A DNA stretch of 64,000 nt from Paraburkholderia sp. DHOC27 (GCF_003429005.1 NZ_QVQV01000003.1:723-64722); one strand, 5' to 3'. Shown: positions 1 through 9,563, counted from the stretch's first letter. The notes: a model not told the origin generated them from the letters alone. A program made the numbers and translations.

Positions 1-217
1 GATATCGTCCTTATCAACAACAGTAAGAATTACTGAATATTGGGGACGATACCGAATGCGCAAAAAGATGGGTATCAGCGCAGCGCTGAGATTGCGTAGG
101 GGATTTCGCACCTAAGCGTCAGTGCGAAGAAGACTACCGCCGCGCAGGCTCACACCCGCGCGTGAGCGCACTGCACTTGGTGCACCGGCGACAACTCAAA
201 GAATGATCAGCATCAAC
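1..217. other. Intergenic stretch at window edge, no gene seen
   Basis: I see no convincing coding region here. There is an inverted repeat (TATCGTCC at 3-10, GGACGATA at 44-51) and a short odd palindrome (TCAGCGC-A-GCGCTGA at 75-89). Neither is followed by a T-run, so they are not obvious terminators. The stretch lies beyond the terminator of the polyol operon. Confidence 0.5.
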
Positions 218-245
218 AAAAAAAATGCGCCCGTAGCGGGCGCAT
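218..245 (-). terminator. Intrinsic terminator of the polyol transport operon
   Basis: A perfect 8-bp stem (ATGCGCCC / GGGCGCAT) with a five-base loop is followed, in the minus-strand direction, by a run of eight T. It begins 44 bases past the stop codon of the ATPase gene and closes the six-gene operon. Confidence 0.9.
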
Positions 246-288
246 CATCCATCGTGCAAAACATAAGCGCGGCAAGCCGCGCCCCACC

Positions 289-1398
289 TCAAGCCGCCAG
301 CACCTCGACGATCTTGCGCTGGAATGCCTTGCCTTCGCTATTGAACAGATGGCAGTGATCCGGCGTCGCGCCCAGCTTCTGCGTCTCGCCCTTGCTATGA
401 CGTTCGAGCGGCGGAATGCGCGCGATCAACCCTTCCGGCGAGACGCTCGACTCCGCGTACAGATACGCCGCATCGCCCAGCGACTCCACCGCCATCGTGC
501 GTGCCGAAATGCCATCCTCGGTCATGCCGACATGCAGATGCTCGGGGCGAATCCCCACCGTCACCTTGTCACCCTGCTTCACCCCGCCCGGCTCCACGGC
601 CACGCGTTGCGTTTCGCCGGTCTCGTAGCGCACCGTGACGCCATCGTGCGTGACCGACTGCACCGTGCCTTCCATGAAGTTCATCTTCGGCGAGCCGATG
701 AAGCCCGCCACGAACCGGTTGGCCGGCGCGTGATACAGCATGGTCGGACTCCCCACCTGTTCGATGTTCCCCGCCGAGAGCACCACGATCTTGTCGGCCA
801 GCGTCATGGCCTCGACCTGATCGTGCGTCACGTAGATCATCGTGGTCTTGAGTTCGTCATGCAGACGCGCAAACTCGAGGCGCATCTTCACGCGCAGCGC
901 GGCATCCAGATTCGACAGCGGTTCGTCGAACAGGAACACCTTCGGCTTGCGCGTGATCGCGCGGCCAATCGCCACCCGTTGCCGCTGGCCGCCTGACAGT
1001 TGCTTCGGCTTGCGGTCCAGCAGGTGATCGATGTGCAGGATCTTCGCGGCGTTGCGCACGGCGGCGTCGATCTCCGGCTTCTTGGTGCCGGCGAGCTTGA
1101 GGCCGAAGGCCATGTTGTCGTACAGCGTCATGTGCGGATACAGCGCGTACGACTGGAACACCATCGCGATGCCGCGCTTGGCCGGCGGAATGTCGTTCAC
1201 CCGCGTGCCGTCGATGTTCAGGTCGCCGCTCGTGATGTCTTCGAGGCCGGCGATCATGCGCATCAGCGTCGACTTCCCGCAACCGCTCGGACCAACGAAC
1301 ACGACGAATTCGCCGTCTGCGATGTCGAGATTGATGTCCCGCATCACTTCGTTATCGTCGTAGGCCTTTCTGATACCGCGCAGAGTCAAGCTTGCCAT
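289..1398 (-). CDS. ABC transporter ATPase, UgpC/MalK type (sugar or polyol import)
   Basis: This is the cytoplasmic ATPase that powers import by the two permeases encoded upstream in the same operon. In 369 residues it has Walker A GPSGCGKST (36-44), Q-loop Gln82, signature LSGGQ (134-138), Walker B ending FDEP (157-160) and switch His192. A C-terminal region of about 130 residues matches the TOBE/MalK regulatory domain layout. The length is normal for the MalK/UgpC/SmoK subfamily. It is the last gene of a minus-strand operon. The polyol assignment comes from the neighbouring dehydrogenase and is inferred. Confidence 0.93.
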   Translation of the reverse strand: MASLTLRGIRKAYDDNEVMRDINLDIADGEFVVFVGPSGCGKSTLMRMIAGLEDITSGDLNIDGTRVNDIPPAKRGIAMVFQSYALYPHMTLYDNMAFGLKLAGTKKPEIDAAVRNAAKILHIDHLLDRKPKQLSGGQRQRVAIGRAITRKPKVFLFDEPLSNLDAALRVKMRLEFARLHDELKTTMIYVTHDQVEAMTLADKIVVLSAGNIEQVGSPTMLYHAPANRFVAGFIGSPKMNFMEGTVQSVTHDGVTVRYETGETQRVAVEPGGVKQGDKVTVGIRPEHLHVGMTEDGISARTMAVESLGDAAYLYAESSVSPEGLIARIPPLERHSKGETQKLGATPDHCHLFNSEGKAFQRKIVEVLAA

Positions 1399-1536
1399 GA
1401 TGTGTCTCCGTGTATTGCTCGTATTACGTTAATCCAGTCTGAAAACGTCTGCTTGCGGTCGTGCGTCCTGCTTCTGTCCTGCCTGCTTTCCTGCCGCTTT
1501 CGCAAACGCCCTCAGTACGGTCTTAAGGTGGTTCCG

Positions 1537-2283
1537 TTATGTCCCGCTGGGTTCACGCTGGGTCCATTGTGCTACCAGCGCGGGCAGTTGTGTCATATCG
1601 TCGAACACGTGCACCGCGCCGGCCGCCCGCAGCGCGCCGATCTGCGCCTCGCTGGCATGGCCGCCGCCAATGAATCCCAATACTGTCATACCTGCTGCTG
1701 TAGCCGCCGTCACGCCGGTCACGCTGTCCTCGACCACGAGGCACGCCGTGCTCTCCACGCCAAAACCTCGCGCCGCCGCCAGATACACGTCCGGTGCGGG
1801 CTTCGGATTCGGCACCGTGTCCGCACAGTACAGGCGGTCGCCAAAGTACTGATCCAGCCCGGTGCGCGCCAGCACGCTCTGCACATACGGCCGGAAGCTG
1901 TTGCTTGCACAGGCCTTGGCCAGCGGAATCTGCGCCAGCGCTTCGGCGATGCCGGCCACGGCAGGCGCCTGCATGGCCGCGGCTTCGACAGCGCGCCGTA
2001 TGGCCTGGACATCTTCCGCAGTGAGACTGCGGCCCAGTTGCGCCGCCGCGCCTTCCAGCACCTTCTCGATGCGCAGCCCGAGCAGCGGCAGCACCACTGG
2101 CCCGACATCGGTATCCGGCCAGCGCGCCTCCAGTTCGTGCACCAGCATGCGCGCCGCCACCGCTTCACTGTCGATCAGGACACCGTCGCAATCGCAGATC
2201 AGCACTTGCGCAGTGGCGCGCGCCACCTGGCTCATTGACGCGTTCGCAGGGTTGGTCACAGGGTCGGTCACCGGATGGGTCAC
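1537..2283 (-). CDS. HAD-superfamily sugar-phosphate phosphatase-like hydrolase
   Basis: The protein has 248 residues and the HAD motif DCDGVLIDS near residue 31, with Asp31 and Asp33 as probable nucleophile and acid/base. A Lys-containing NPKPAPD motif and a VVEDSVTG motif III follow. A phosphoglucomutase- or phosphatase-type cap domain is expected between them. The likely GTG start overlaps the permease stop (GTGA), indicating translational coupling, although an ATG 16 codons in (MSQVAR) is also possible. Its place inside a polyol transporter operon suggests it dephosphorylates a sugar phosphate, as HAD members of mannitol/sorbitol operons may do. The substrate is not visible from sequence. 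Confidence 0.85.
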   Translation of the reverse strand: MTHPVTDPVTNPANASMSQVARATAQVLICDCDGVLIDSEAVAARMLVHELEARWPDTDVGPVVLPLLGLRIEKVLEGAAAQLGRSLTAEDVQAIRRAVEAAAMQAPAVAGIAEALAQIPLAKACASNSFRPYVQSVLARTGLDQYFGDRLYCADTVPNPKPAPDVYLAAARGFGVESTACLVVEDSVTGVTAATAAGMTVLGFIGGGHASEAQIGALRAAGAVHVFDDMTQLPALVAQWTQREPSGT

Positions 2284-3146
2284 TTAACCGCCCCGAATGT
2301 CAGGCCACGCACCAGTTGCTTCTGCGACAGCCAGCCTACGATCAGGATCGGCGCCACCGCCAGCAGCGAAGCCGCGGATAGCTTGGCCCAGAACAGCCCC
2401 TCCGGACTCGAGTACGAAGCGATGAACACGGTCAGCGGCGCCGCGTTCGAACTGGACAGGTTGATACTCCAGAATGCTTCGTTCCACGACAGGATCACCA
2501 GCAGCAGCGCGGTGGACGCCAGACCCGGCAACGACATCGGCATCAGCAGATAGACGATTTCCTGCCACGTGGCCGCACCGTCGATCCGCCCGGCTTCCAG
2601 AATGTCGCGCGGAATTTCAGCGAAGTACGTGAAGGTCATCCACACCGCGATCGGTAGATTGATCAGCGTGTAGATGATGATCAGCCCCGACACGGTATCG
2701 AGCAGCCCCGAGTTCTTCCACAGCAGATAGATCGGCACCAGCACGCCCACCGACGGCATCATCTTGGTGGACAGCATCCACAGCAGCAGTTTCTGCGTGC
2801 GGCGCGTCGGGAAGAACGCCATCGCATAGGCACACGGCACGGCCAGCAGCAGACACACCACCGTCACGCCGGCCGAAATCAGCACAGAATTCCACGCGAA
2901 CGAGAAGTAGTTGCTGCGGGCAAACACCTCACGAAAACTGTCCAACGTCGGGATAAAAAACAGTGACGACGCGTACGCCTGCTGCTCGGTCTTGAATGCG
3001 GTAATCGTCATCCAGAAGATCGGGAAAAACAGCAGCAGCGCGAGAATCCACGCCAGCACGCCAGGTGCCACGCGCTTGAAGATCGCCACCGGCGAGTTCT
3101 TCGATACTGCAGCGGCTGGGACGGGTGAAGCGGCAACTTGACTCAT
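2280..3146 (-). CDS. ABC transporter inner-membrane permease, MalG type
   Basis: A 288-residue membrane protein with about six hydrophobic segments and the permease EAA loop near the C-terminal half (EAGRIDGAATWQEI...P), which docks onto the ATPase. The N-terminus has a short hydrophilic Ala/Pro-rich lead. Its start overlaps the upstream permease stop by four bases (ATGA) and its stop overlaps the GTG of the HAD gene, so the three genes are translationally coupled. It belongs to the binding-protein-dependent carbohydrate importer family (SmoG/MtlG-like). Confidence 0.92.
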   Translation of the reverse strand: MSQVAASPVPAAAVSKNSPVAIFKRVAPGVLAWILALLLFFPIFWMTITAFKTEQQAYASSLFFIPTLDSFREVFARSNYFSFAWNSVLISAGVTVVCLLLAVPCAYAMAFFPTRRTQKLLLWMLSTKMMPSVGVLVPIYLLWKNSGLLDTVSGLIIIYTLINLPIAVWMTFTYFAEIPRDILEAGRIDGAATWQEIVYLLMPMSLPGLASTALLLVILSWNEAFWSINLSSSNAAPLTVFIASYSSPEGLFWAKLSAASLLAVAPILIVGWLSQKQLVRGLTFGAVK

Positions 3147-4078
3147 TTTTCGTACTCCCCTTTGAGGTTCTTCGCGAGCATCCGCACGAGGAAGAACGAC
3201 ACGATGTTCGCCAGCACCACCGCCAGAATCCCGCCCGCTGAGGCAAGACCGACGTCGAACTGCTGCAGGCCGAGCGAGTAGATCAGGTACGACAGGTTGG
3301 TGGTCGCCGTGCCTGGGCCGCCGCCGGTCGTCGTGTAGATTTCAGCGAAGATCGACAGCAGGAAAATCGTTTCCATCATCACCACCACTGCGATCGCCCG
3401 TTTCAGGTGAGGCAGCGTGATGTAGAAGAACATCGAGAACGCACCCGCGCCGTCTATCTTGGCTGCTTCCTTCTGCTCCTGGTCGAGCGACTGAATGGCC
3501 GTGAACAGGATCAGGAACGCGAACGGCAACCACTGCCACGACACGATCATGATGATGGCCGTGAGCGGATAGTCGGCGAACCAGTCGATCGGCTGCATGC
3601 CGAGTGCCCGCATGCCCTGCGCGATCAGCCCGTACACCGGGTGCAGGATCATGTTCTTCCAGATCAGCGCGCTGACGGTCGGCATCACGAAGAACGGTGC
3701 GATGGCCAGCAATCGCGCGACGCCTTGCCCGTAGAACTTGCGGTCGAACAGCACCGACATCAGCACGCCGCCCACCACGGTGATCACGAGCACGGAGATG
3801 ATCAGCTCGAGCGTGTGCCCGATCGACGGTCCGAACGACGGATCGGAGGCGAGGTATTTGTAGTTGTCGATACCTGCAAAACCTTTCTCATCAGGATTGA
3901 GCAGGTTGTAATGCGTGAACGAAAACCAGATCGTCATCGCCAGCGGAATGGCCATCCACAGCACCAGCACGGCGGTGGAAGGAGTAACGAGCCAGCGCGC
4001 GGACGCGGCTTTGCGCGTTTCGCGCTCTTTTTCGGTCTGGGGATGGGCATGCATGAGAGGAAGGCGCAGAGGACGCAT
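3143..4078 (-). CDS. ABC transporter inner-membrane permease, MalF type
   Basis: This is the second permease subunit (311 residues), with about six membrane segments and an EAA loop (EAAKIDGAGAFSMFF). I chose the ATG at 4078 because AGGTGG lies eight bases upstream of it. An upstream in-frame start at 4129 would add 17 residues with no clear ribosome binding site. It overlaps the following permease gene by four bases. Together with the MalG-type partner it forms the channel of the importer. Confidence 0.9.
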   Translation of the reverse strand: MRPLRLPLMHAHPQTEKERETRKAASARWLVTPSTAVLVLWMAIPLAMTIWFSFTHYNLLNPDEKGFAGIDNYKYLASDPSFGPSIGHTLELIISVLVITVVGGVLMSVLFDRKFYGQGVARLLAIAPFFVMPTVSALIWKNMILHPVYGLIAQGMRALGMQPIDWFADYPLTAIIMIVSWQWLPFAFLILFTAIQSLDQEQKEAAKIDGAGAFSMFFYITLPHLKRAIAVVVMMETIFLLSIFAEIYTTTGGGPGTATTNLSYLIYSLGLQQFDVGLASAGGILAVVLANIVSFFLVRMLAKNLKGEYEK

Positions 4079-4294
4079 GATGTGACCACCTGTACGGTAA
4101 TGCGCGGGATACGCGCGGCTGCGGTACATCGTGGGCCGGAACGGGGCACCGCTCGCTCAGGTTAGCCCGGGGCTTCCCGGGCGAACTGAGCTGGCTTGAG
4201 CGGGACCAGTACACGGCAACGACATACCACTGGAACCGCGACGGCCCGCTGTGCTGCAAGGGCCGGCTGACTGGCGTCAGCCGGCATTTTCACG

Positions 4295-5617
4295 TCACTT
4301 CAGATAACCTGCCTGGCGTACGGCACGCTCGGCGGTTGCCTGGCCGGCGGCCAGTGCCTGATCGACCGTCATCTGGCCAGCCAGTGCGCCCGAAATGCTT
4401 TGGCCCACCACTGTACCGAACGACTGGAACTCAGGAATGCCGACGAACTGCACACCGGTGTACGGCACCGGCTTGGCCGTCGGGTGATTCGGATCAGCCG
4501 TTTCGATGGCCTTCAGCACGAAGCTGGCAAACGGAGCGGCCGCCTGGTACTCGGGGCGGGCGTACGTCGACTGACGCGTTCCCGGAGGCGCCGAGGCCCA
4601 GCCTTCGTCCTTCGCGACCATCTCGATGTATTCCTTCGAGGTCGCCCAGGCGATGAACTTCTTCGCGGCGTCAGCCTGCTTCGACGACTTCGGAATGGCC
4701 AGTGCCCAGGCCCACAGCCAGTGCGCGCCGTTCGGCGTCACTTCGGTCGGCGCAGCGGCGAAGCCCACCTTGTCGGCGATCTGCGATTGCTGCTTGTTGT
4801 ACAGCATGCCGGCTGCCACCGTGGCGTCGATCCACATGGCGCACTTGCCCGAGGACATCAGCGTCAGGTTTTCGTTGAAGCCGTTTGAGCTGGCTCCCGG
4901 AGGGCCATCTTTCTGCAGCAGGTTCACGTAGAACGTAATGGCCTTTTTCCATTCCGGCGAAGTGAGCTGCGGTTCCCACTTTTCGTTGAACCAGCGGCCG
5001 CCGAAGGTGTTCACCACCGTCGTCGCGTACGCCATGTTCTCACCCCAGCCAGCCTTGCCGCGCAGGCAGATGCCGTACACGCCATTGGCCTTGTCGGTGA
5101 GCTTGTCGGCGAATTGCTGGATCTGGTCGTAGGTCGGCTGATCCGGCATCGTCAGACCCTTCGCTGCGAACAGGTCCTTGCGGTAGTACGTCATCGAGCT
5201 TTCGACGTAGAACGGCAGCGCATACAGCGAACCGTTGTACGACAGACCTTCACGGGCCGTCTTGACGACGTCGTTCAGATCATAGGAAGCAGGCAGATTC
5301 GTGATCGGCGTGAGCCAGCCGCGCTTGCCCCATTGCGGCGTTTCGTACGCGCCGATCGTCATCACGTCGAACTGGCCGCTGCCCGTGGTGATGTCCGTCG
5401 TGGCGCGCTGACGCAGCACGTTTTCTTCCAGGATCACCCAGTTCAGCTTGATGTCCGGATTGGCCTTTTCGAATTCCGGCGACAGCTTCTTCAGCTCGAT
5501 CATGTCCGGATTGTTCAAGGTCGCGATCGTCACCGTCCCGGCCGTGGCGTTCAGTGCTGCGCACGCAACAGCGGCGGCGCCGGCCGCTTTGAGCGCGGGT
5601 TTGAAAGCTGCTTTCAT
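4295..5617 (-). CDS. Periplasmic polyol/sugar-binding protein of ABC transporter
   Basis: A 440-residue family 1 extracellular solute-binding protein. The start at 5617 follows AGGAGA at good spacing and begins a clear signal peptide (MKAAFKPALKAAG..., cleavage expected after an Ala-rich stretch near residue 25). The mature N-terminus (TVTIATLNNPDMIELKKL) resembles mannitol/sorbitol-binding proteins such as MtlE and SmoE, as far as I can tell by eye. It delivers substrate to the two permeases encoded next. A gap of about 216 bases separates it from the first permease gene, wider than the other gaps in the operon. That is a common place for differential expression of binding-protein genes. Confidence 0.9.
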   Translation of the reverse strand: MKAAFKPALKAAGAAAVACAALNATAGTVTIATLNNPDMIELKKLSPEFEKANPDIKLNWVILEENVLRQRATTDITTGSGQFDVMTIGAYETPQWGKRGWLTPITNLPASYDLNDVVKTAREGLSYNGSLYALPFYVESSMTYYRKDLFAAKGLTMPDQPTYDQIQQFADKLTDKANGVYGICLRGKAGWGENMAYATTVVNTFGGRWFNEKWEPQLTSPEWKKAITFYVNLLQKDGPPGASSNGFNENLTLMSSGKCAMWIDATVAAGMLYNKQQSQIADKVGFAAAPTEVTPNGAHWLWAWALAIPKSSKQADAAKKFIAWATSKEYIEMVAKDEGWASAPPGTRQSTYARPEYQAAAPFASFVLKAIETADPNHPTAKPVPYTGVQFVGIPEFQSFGTVVGQSISGALAGQMTVDQALAAGQATAERAVRQAGYLK

Positions 5618-5724
5618 CACTTGTCTCCTTTCTCGTACGTTATGTTTTACTGCGTGTTGTGCAAAGGGGGCGGCGAGTCGGTCATCGTGCTCGCGCAAGC
5701 TTAGCCAGCTTGATTACTCATCCG

Positions 5725-6507
5725 TTAGCTCATCCAGTTGCCACCGTCGACATTCAAGGTTTGCGCGGTGATGTAATCGGCGTCGGCGGAAGCGAGAAAC
5801 AGCGCCGCGCCGGTCAGATCCTCCGGCACACCCATGCGTCCAAGCGGCACCGCTTCGCCGACCAGACGTTTCTTTTCACCGAGCGGCCGGTGCTCATAAC
5901 GCGCAAAGAGCGCATCCACCTGTTCCCACATCGGCGTATCCACGACCCCCGGCGCAATGCCGTTGACGTTGATCCGGTGCGGCGCCAACGCCAGCGCCGC
6001 GGATTGTGTATAGCTAAGCACTGCTGCCTTGGTCGCGCAATAGTGCGAAACCAGCGCTTCACCACGCCGGCCCGCCTGCGATGCCATATTGATGATCTTG
6101 CCGCCGTGCCCTTGCTCGACCATCTGCTGGGCCACGGCCTGCATCAGGAAGAACATGCCCTTCACGTTGACGGCAAAGAGGCGGTCGTACACGTCCCACG
6201 ATTCGTCGAGCAGCGGCCGCATGTCGAACAGCGCCGCGTTGTTGAAGAGAATGTCGATCTGCTTGAAGCGTTCGAGCGTGCTCGCGACGATGCGCTGAAT
6301 GTCCTCGCGGCGCGTGACGTCGGCGCTCACGGTCAGCACACGGTCTTCAGCGGATTCGCGCAGTGCCTGGGCGAAGCTGTCTGCCGGCTTGACGTCGACG
6401 AGCACACAACGCGCGCCTTCGTCCAGATACCGCCGAGCCACTGCCTCGCCGATACCGCTTGCTGCGCCCGTCAGGATCGCTACCTTGCCTTGCAATCGCG
6501 CTGCCAC
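5725..6507 (-). CDS. Short-chain dehydrogenase, probable sorbitol/polyol dehydrogenase
   Basis: A classical short-chain dehydrogenase/reductase of 260 residues. It has the nucleotide-binding motif TGAASGIG near residue 14, an NNA motif mid-protein (NNAALF), and the catalytic YxxxK in HYCATKAA. The C-terminus ends in a typical NVDGGNWMS. As the first gene of a polyol importer operon it probably oxidises the imported polyol (sorbitol to fructose, or galactitol), as SmoS does in Rhodobacter. The exact substrate is inferred. No kinase for the product is present in this operon. Confidence 0.9.
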   Translation of the reverse strand: MAARLQGKVAILTGAASGIGEAVARRYLDEGARCVLVDVKPADSFAQALRESAEDRVLTVSADVTRREDIQRIVASTLERFKQIDILFNNAALFDMRPLLDESWDVYDRLFAVNVKGMFFLMQAVAQQMVEQGHGGKIINMASQAGRRGEALVSHYCATKAAVLSYTQSAALALAPHRINVNGIAPGVVDTPMWEQVDALFARYEHRPLGEKKRLVGEAVPLGRMGVPEDLTGAALFLASADADYITAQTLNVDGGNWMS

Positions 6508-6896
6508 GCATGTCTCCAGTTCGTTTCTCGTTGTCGGCGCAGTGAGCGAACGCCCGTTGCGCGAACAATTGCTCTGTTAGTGATCGAATGATCGGATACG
6601 CATTCGGTCATGTCAAGGCGGGAAACAAGATTTCGATGGTGCAGCGCGTCAGGAGCAGCACCGCGCGTGGCGTTCGAAGGAGGGTCGACTGGAAGGATGC
6701 GCATCATCTTGTCATTCGACCGCGTTCGGTAGATGACAAATTTTCAAGATACGTTATATCATTGCATCCCTGTTTTGCAGCCGCGCTTTGCAGGCAGCGT
6801 CATGACCACGTCAGGCAGCCCGTGGTGCTGGCCGCCGCCCGTCAGCGTCGACGTTCAGCCCGATCGATTGACTCAACTCTCGCAGCAGGGAAACCG
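6508..6896. promoter_or_regulatory. Divergent promoter region between polyol operon and zinc importer; possible Zur site
   Basis: No gene is visible in these 389 bases. They must hold the promoters of two divergent operons. At 6751-6766 the AT-rich stretch ACGTTATATCATTGCA resembles one half of a Zur/Fur-type operator (GTTATA core) but is a poor palindrome, so the call is weak. It lies about 130 bases upstream of the znuA start. Confidence 0.35.
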
Positions 6897-7841
6897 ATGA
6901 AACGAATCAGTTTGCAATGGCCCGCCACGCGCCACGCGCTCAATTTGTGGAAGTGGCTTGCCGCCGGCGTCGCGGCGTTCGCGCTCAGCCAGGCCGCGTG
7001 CGCCCAGACCGCGAGATTGCAGGTGGTCGCGGCTGAAAACTTCTATGGCGACGTGGTGAGTCAGTTGGGCGGCGACCGCGTCAGCGTCACCAGCATTCTG
7101 AGCAATCCGGATCAGGATCCGCACCTGTTCGAGGCCAGCCCGAAGACCGCGCGTGCCCTGCAGAACGCCAACCTTGTGGTCTATAACGGCGCCGACTACG
7201 ATCCGTGGATGGAAAAGCTGCTCAACGCTTCGAAGAACACGAAGCGCACGACCATCGTTGCCGCGAATCTGGTGGGCAAGAAAGGCGGCGACAATCCGCA
7301 CCTGTGGTATGACCCGGCCACCATGCCGGCGGTCGCGCGTGCGGTCAGCGCTGCGCTCGTGACGGCTGACCCGGCGCACAAGTCGGAGTACGATGCGAAC
7401 CTCGCGAAGTTTCTCGACTCGCTCAAGCCCATCGACGCCAAGGTGGCCGAACTGCATGGCCGCTACGCCGGCGTGCCGGTGACGGCAACCGAGCCGGTGT
7501 TCGGCTATATGTCGGATGCGATTGGCCTGTCCATGCGCAACCTGCGCTTCCAGCTGGCGACGATGAACGACACGGAAGCGAGCGCGTCGGACATCGCCGC
7601 ATTTGAAAGCGATCTGCGCGAAAAGCGCGTTCGTGTTCTCATCTATAACAGCCAGGCCACCGAGGCCTTGACCAAACGCATGCTGAAACTCGCGCAGCAA
7701 TCACACGTACCGGCCATGAGCGTCACCGAAACGGAACCGGGCGGCACGACGTATCAGCAATGGATGCTCTCGCAGCTCGACGCGCTCGACAAGGCGCTCG
7801 CCGCGAGTGCGGGTAATGCAAGCAAGGGAACCACGCAATGA
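6897..7841 (+). CDS. znuA: Zinc/manganese ABC transporter substrate-binding protein (ZnuA family)
   Basis: A cluster A-I metal-binding protein of 314 residues. I chose the ATG at 6897, preceded by GCAGGG, because it starts a signal peptide ending in AACAQT. Candidate metal ligands are the His residues in DPHLF and NPHLW, the Glu in TEPVFGYM, and a C-terminal acidic residue. It lacks the His-rich loop of many ZnuA proteins. In this locus that feature is carried instead by the ATPase tail. The stop codon overlaps the start of znuC (ATGA). Zinc is more likely than manganese, but the metal is inferred. Confidence 0.87.
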   Translation: MKRISLQWPATRHALNLWKWLAAGVAAFALSQAACAQTARLQVVAAENFYGDVVSQLGGDRVSVTSILSNPDQDPHLFEASPKTARALQNANLVVYNGADYDPWMEKLLNASKNTKRTTIVAANLVGKKGGDNPHLWYDPATMPAVARAVSAALVTADPAHKSEYDANLAKFLDSLKPIDAKVAELHGRYAGVPVTATEPVFGYMSDAIGLSMRNLRFQLATMNDTEASASDIAAFESDLREKRVRVLIYNSQATEALTKRMLKLAQQSHVPAMSVTETEPGGTTYQQWMLSQLDALDKALAASAGNASKGTTQ

Positions 7842-8788
7842 ATGTGACTGGCCGCGCAATGTCGGGCGCCGCGCCTGTTCTCGAACTCGAGAACGTCTCG
7901 CTGGAACTGGGCGAGCGCACGATCCTGCGCGACACGAGTCTGCGGGTGAATCAAGGTGAGTTCATCGGCGTGCTCGGCCCCAATGGGGCGGGCAAAACCA
8001 CGCTGATGCGCGCCGTGCTCGGCCTCGTGCCGGCGGCCGGCGGCACGATCCGCGTGCTGGGCGAGCCGGTGATGCGCGGCAATCCGTCGATCGGCTACAT
8101 GCCACAGACGCGCAGCGCGCTGGCAGGGCGTCGCGTACGCGGGCGCGATTTTGTCGCGATGGCCGCAGACGGACATCGCTGGGGTCTGCCCCACGCGGAC
8201 GCCAAAACGCGCGCCGATGTCGAACGCGTGCTCGAACTGGTCGGCGGCCGGGCGCTGGCGGCGCGGCCACTGTCGGAGCTGTCGGGCGGCGAACGTCAAC
8301 GGCTGCTGCTCGCGCAGTGTCTGCTCGGCAATCCGAAACTGTTGCTGCTCGATGAACCGCTCATCAGCCTCGATCCGCACCATCAAAAGAGCGTGGTCGA
8401 ACTCGTGCGCAACGTGCAGCAGGAACTCGGCATCGCCGTGCTGTTCTCGGCGCATGAACTGAATCCGCTGCTGCATGCGCTCGATCGCGTGCTGTATCTG
8501 GGCAGCGGCGTAGCGGCGCTCGGCACGGTCGACGAAGTGATTACCAGGCCCGTGCTGTCGCGGCTCTATGGCTCGCCCATCGACGTCATGCGCGTGAATG
8601 GCCGCATCTTCGTGATGTCCGGCGATGTCGAAGTCGAAAAGCACGATCACGAACACGAGGACGACCATCACCATCACGGTGGCGAATCCGGCCACGCGCA
8701 CTCACACGGTCATGCGCACGGTCACGCGAAGGGCCACGCGAAGACCCACCATCACCCCTCGCACGACGGACACACGAACGATGTTTGA
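7838..8788 (+). CDS. znuC: Zinc ABC transporter ATPase with histidine-rich C-terminal tail
   Basis: An ABC ATPase of 316 residues with Walker A GPNGAGKTT, signature LSGGERQR, and Walker B LLLLDEP followed by LISLDP. The normal ZnuC domain ends near residue 265. After it comes a tail of about 50 residues with 19 histidines and many acidic residues (runs such as HEHEDDHHHH). Such a tail probably binds zinc on the cytoplasmic side, as store or sensor, but this is inferred. It starts in an ATGA overlap with znuA and overlaps the start of znuB, so the three genes form one coupled unit. Confidence 0.93.
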   Translation: MNVTGRAMSGAAPVLELENVSLELGERTILRDTSLRVNQGEFIGVLGPNGAGKTTLMRAVLGLVPAAGGTIRVLGEPVMRGNPSIGYMPQTRSALAGRRVRGRDFVAMAADGHRWGLPHADAKTRADVERVLELVGGRALAARPLSELSGGERQRLLLAQCLLGNPKLLLLDEPLISLDPHHQKSVVELVRNVQQELGIAVLFSAHELNPLLHALDRVLYLGSGVAALGTVDEVITRPVLSRLYGSPIDVMRVNGRIFVMSGDVEVEKHDHEHEDDHHHHGGESGHAHSHGHAHGHAKGHAKTHHHPSHDGHTNDV

Positions 8789-9563
8789 ATACGATTTCAT
8801 GGTGAACGCGTTCGCGGCGTCGGGGATCGTCGCGGTGCTGGCGGGGATCGTGGGGTACTTCCTGGTGATGCGCGGACAGACGTTCGCCGGCCACGCGCTC
8901 TCGCACGTCGGCTTCACCGGCGCGACGGGCGCTGTGCTGCTCGGTATCTCGCCGATCTGGGGGATGATCGGCTTCACGCTGGCGGCGGGTGTCGGCATGG
9001 GCGCGCTCGGCGAGCGCCTCGCGGGCCGCGACGTGGCGATTGGCGTGATCCTCTCGCTCGCACTCGGTTTCGGGCTGCTGTTCCTCCATTTTTTCACCGC
9101 GTATGCCACGCAGGTGACTGCCTTGCTGTTCGGCAATGTGCTGGGCGTCAGCGCGTCCACACTGGGCGTGCTCGCCGGACTCGGTGTGCTGAGCCTCGTG
9201 GCGCTCGCCGCGATCATGCGGCCGCTGCTGTTCGCTTCGCTGCAACCGGAGCTTGCCGAGGCCAAGGGCGTATCGCTGCGCCTCGTCTCCGTGCTGTTCC
9301 TCGCCATTGCTGCATTGGCCGTGGCGGCCTGCACGCAGATCGTCGGCGTGCTGCTGGTGTTCACCTTGATGGTAGGCCCGGCCGCGGCGGCGCAAAACCT
9401 CACGACGCGACTGTCCATTGGCCTCGTGCTCGCGGCCGTACTCGCACTCGTACAGGCGTGGGTAGGTTTGACGCTCGCGTTCTACACCGACTGGCCCACC
9501 AGTTTCTGGATCACTGCGCTGGCGGCATTGGTGTATGGCGGGAGCTTGCTGGGGCGGCGTTGA
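8781..9563 (+). CDS. znuB: Zinc ABC transporter membrane permease
   Basis: This 260-residue protein is almost wholly hydrophobic, with about eight membrane segments, and includes the family motif GHALSHVGFTG near residue 35. The start at 8781 overlaps the znuC stop by eight bases. A longer in-frame reading from 8625 would add translated His-tail DNA in another frame and is not credible. It forms the channel for the metal delivered by the binding protein. Confidence 0.92.
   Translation: MFEYDFMVNAFAASGIVAVLAGIVGYFLVMRGQTFAGHALSHVGFTGATGAVLLGISPIWGMIGFTLAAGVGMGALGERLAGRDVAIGVILSLALGFGLLFLHFFTAYATQVTALLFGNVLGVSASTLGVLAGLGVLSLVALAAIMRPLLFASLQPELAEAKGVSLRLVSVLFLAIAALAVAACTQIVGVLLVFTLMVGPAAAAQNLTTRLSIGLVLAAVLALVQAWVGLTLAFYTDWPTSFWITALAALVYGGSLLGRR

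Noticed and set aside
6751..6766. Possible Zur operator upstream of znuA
   Set aside because: Only one half-site is convincing; the palindrome is poor. It is kept as a remark in the intergenic entry, not as a finding.
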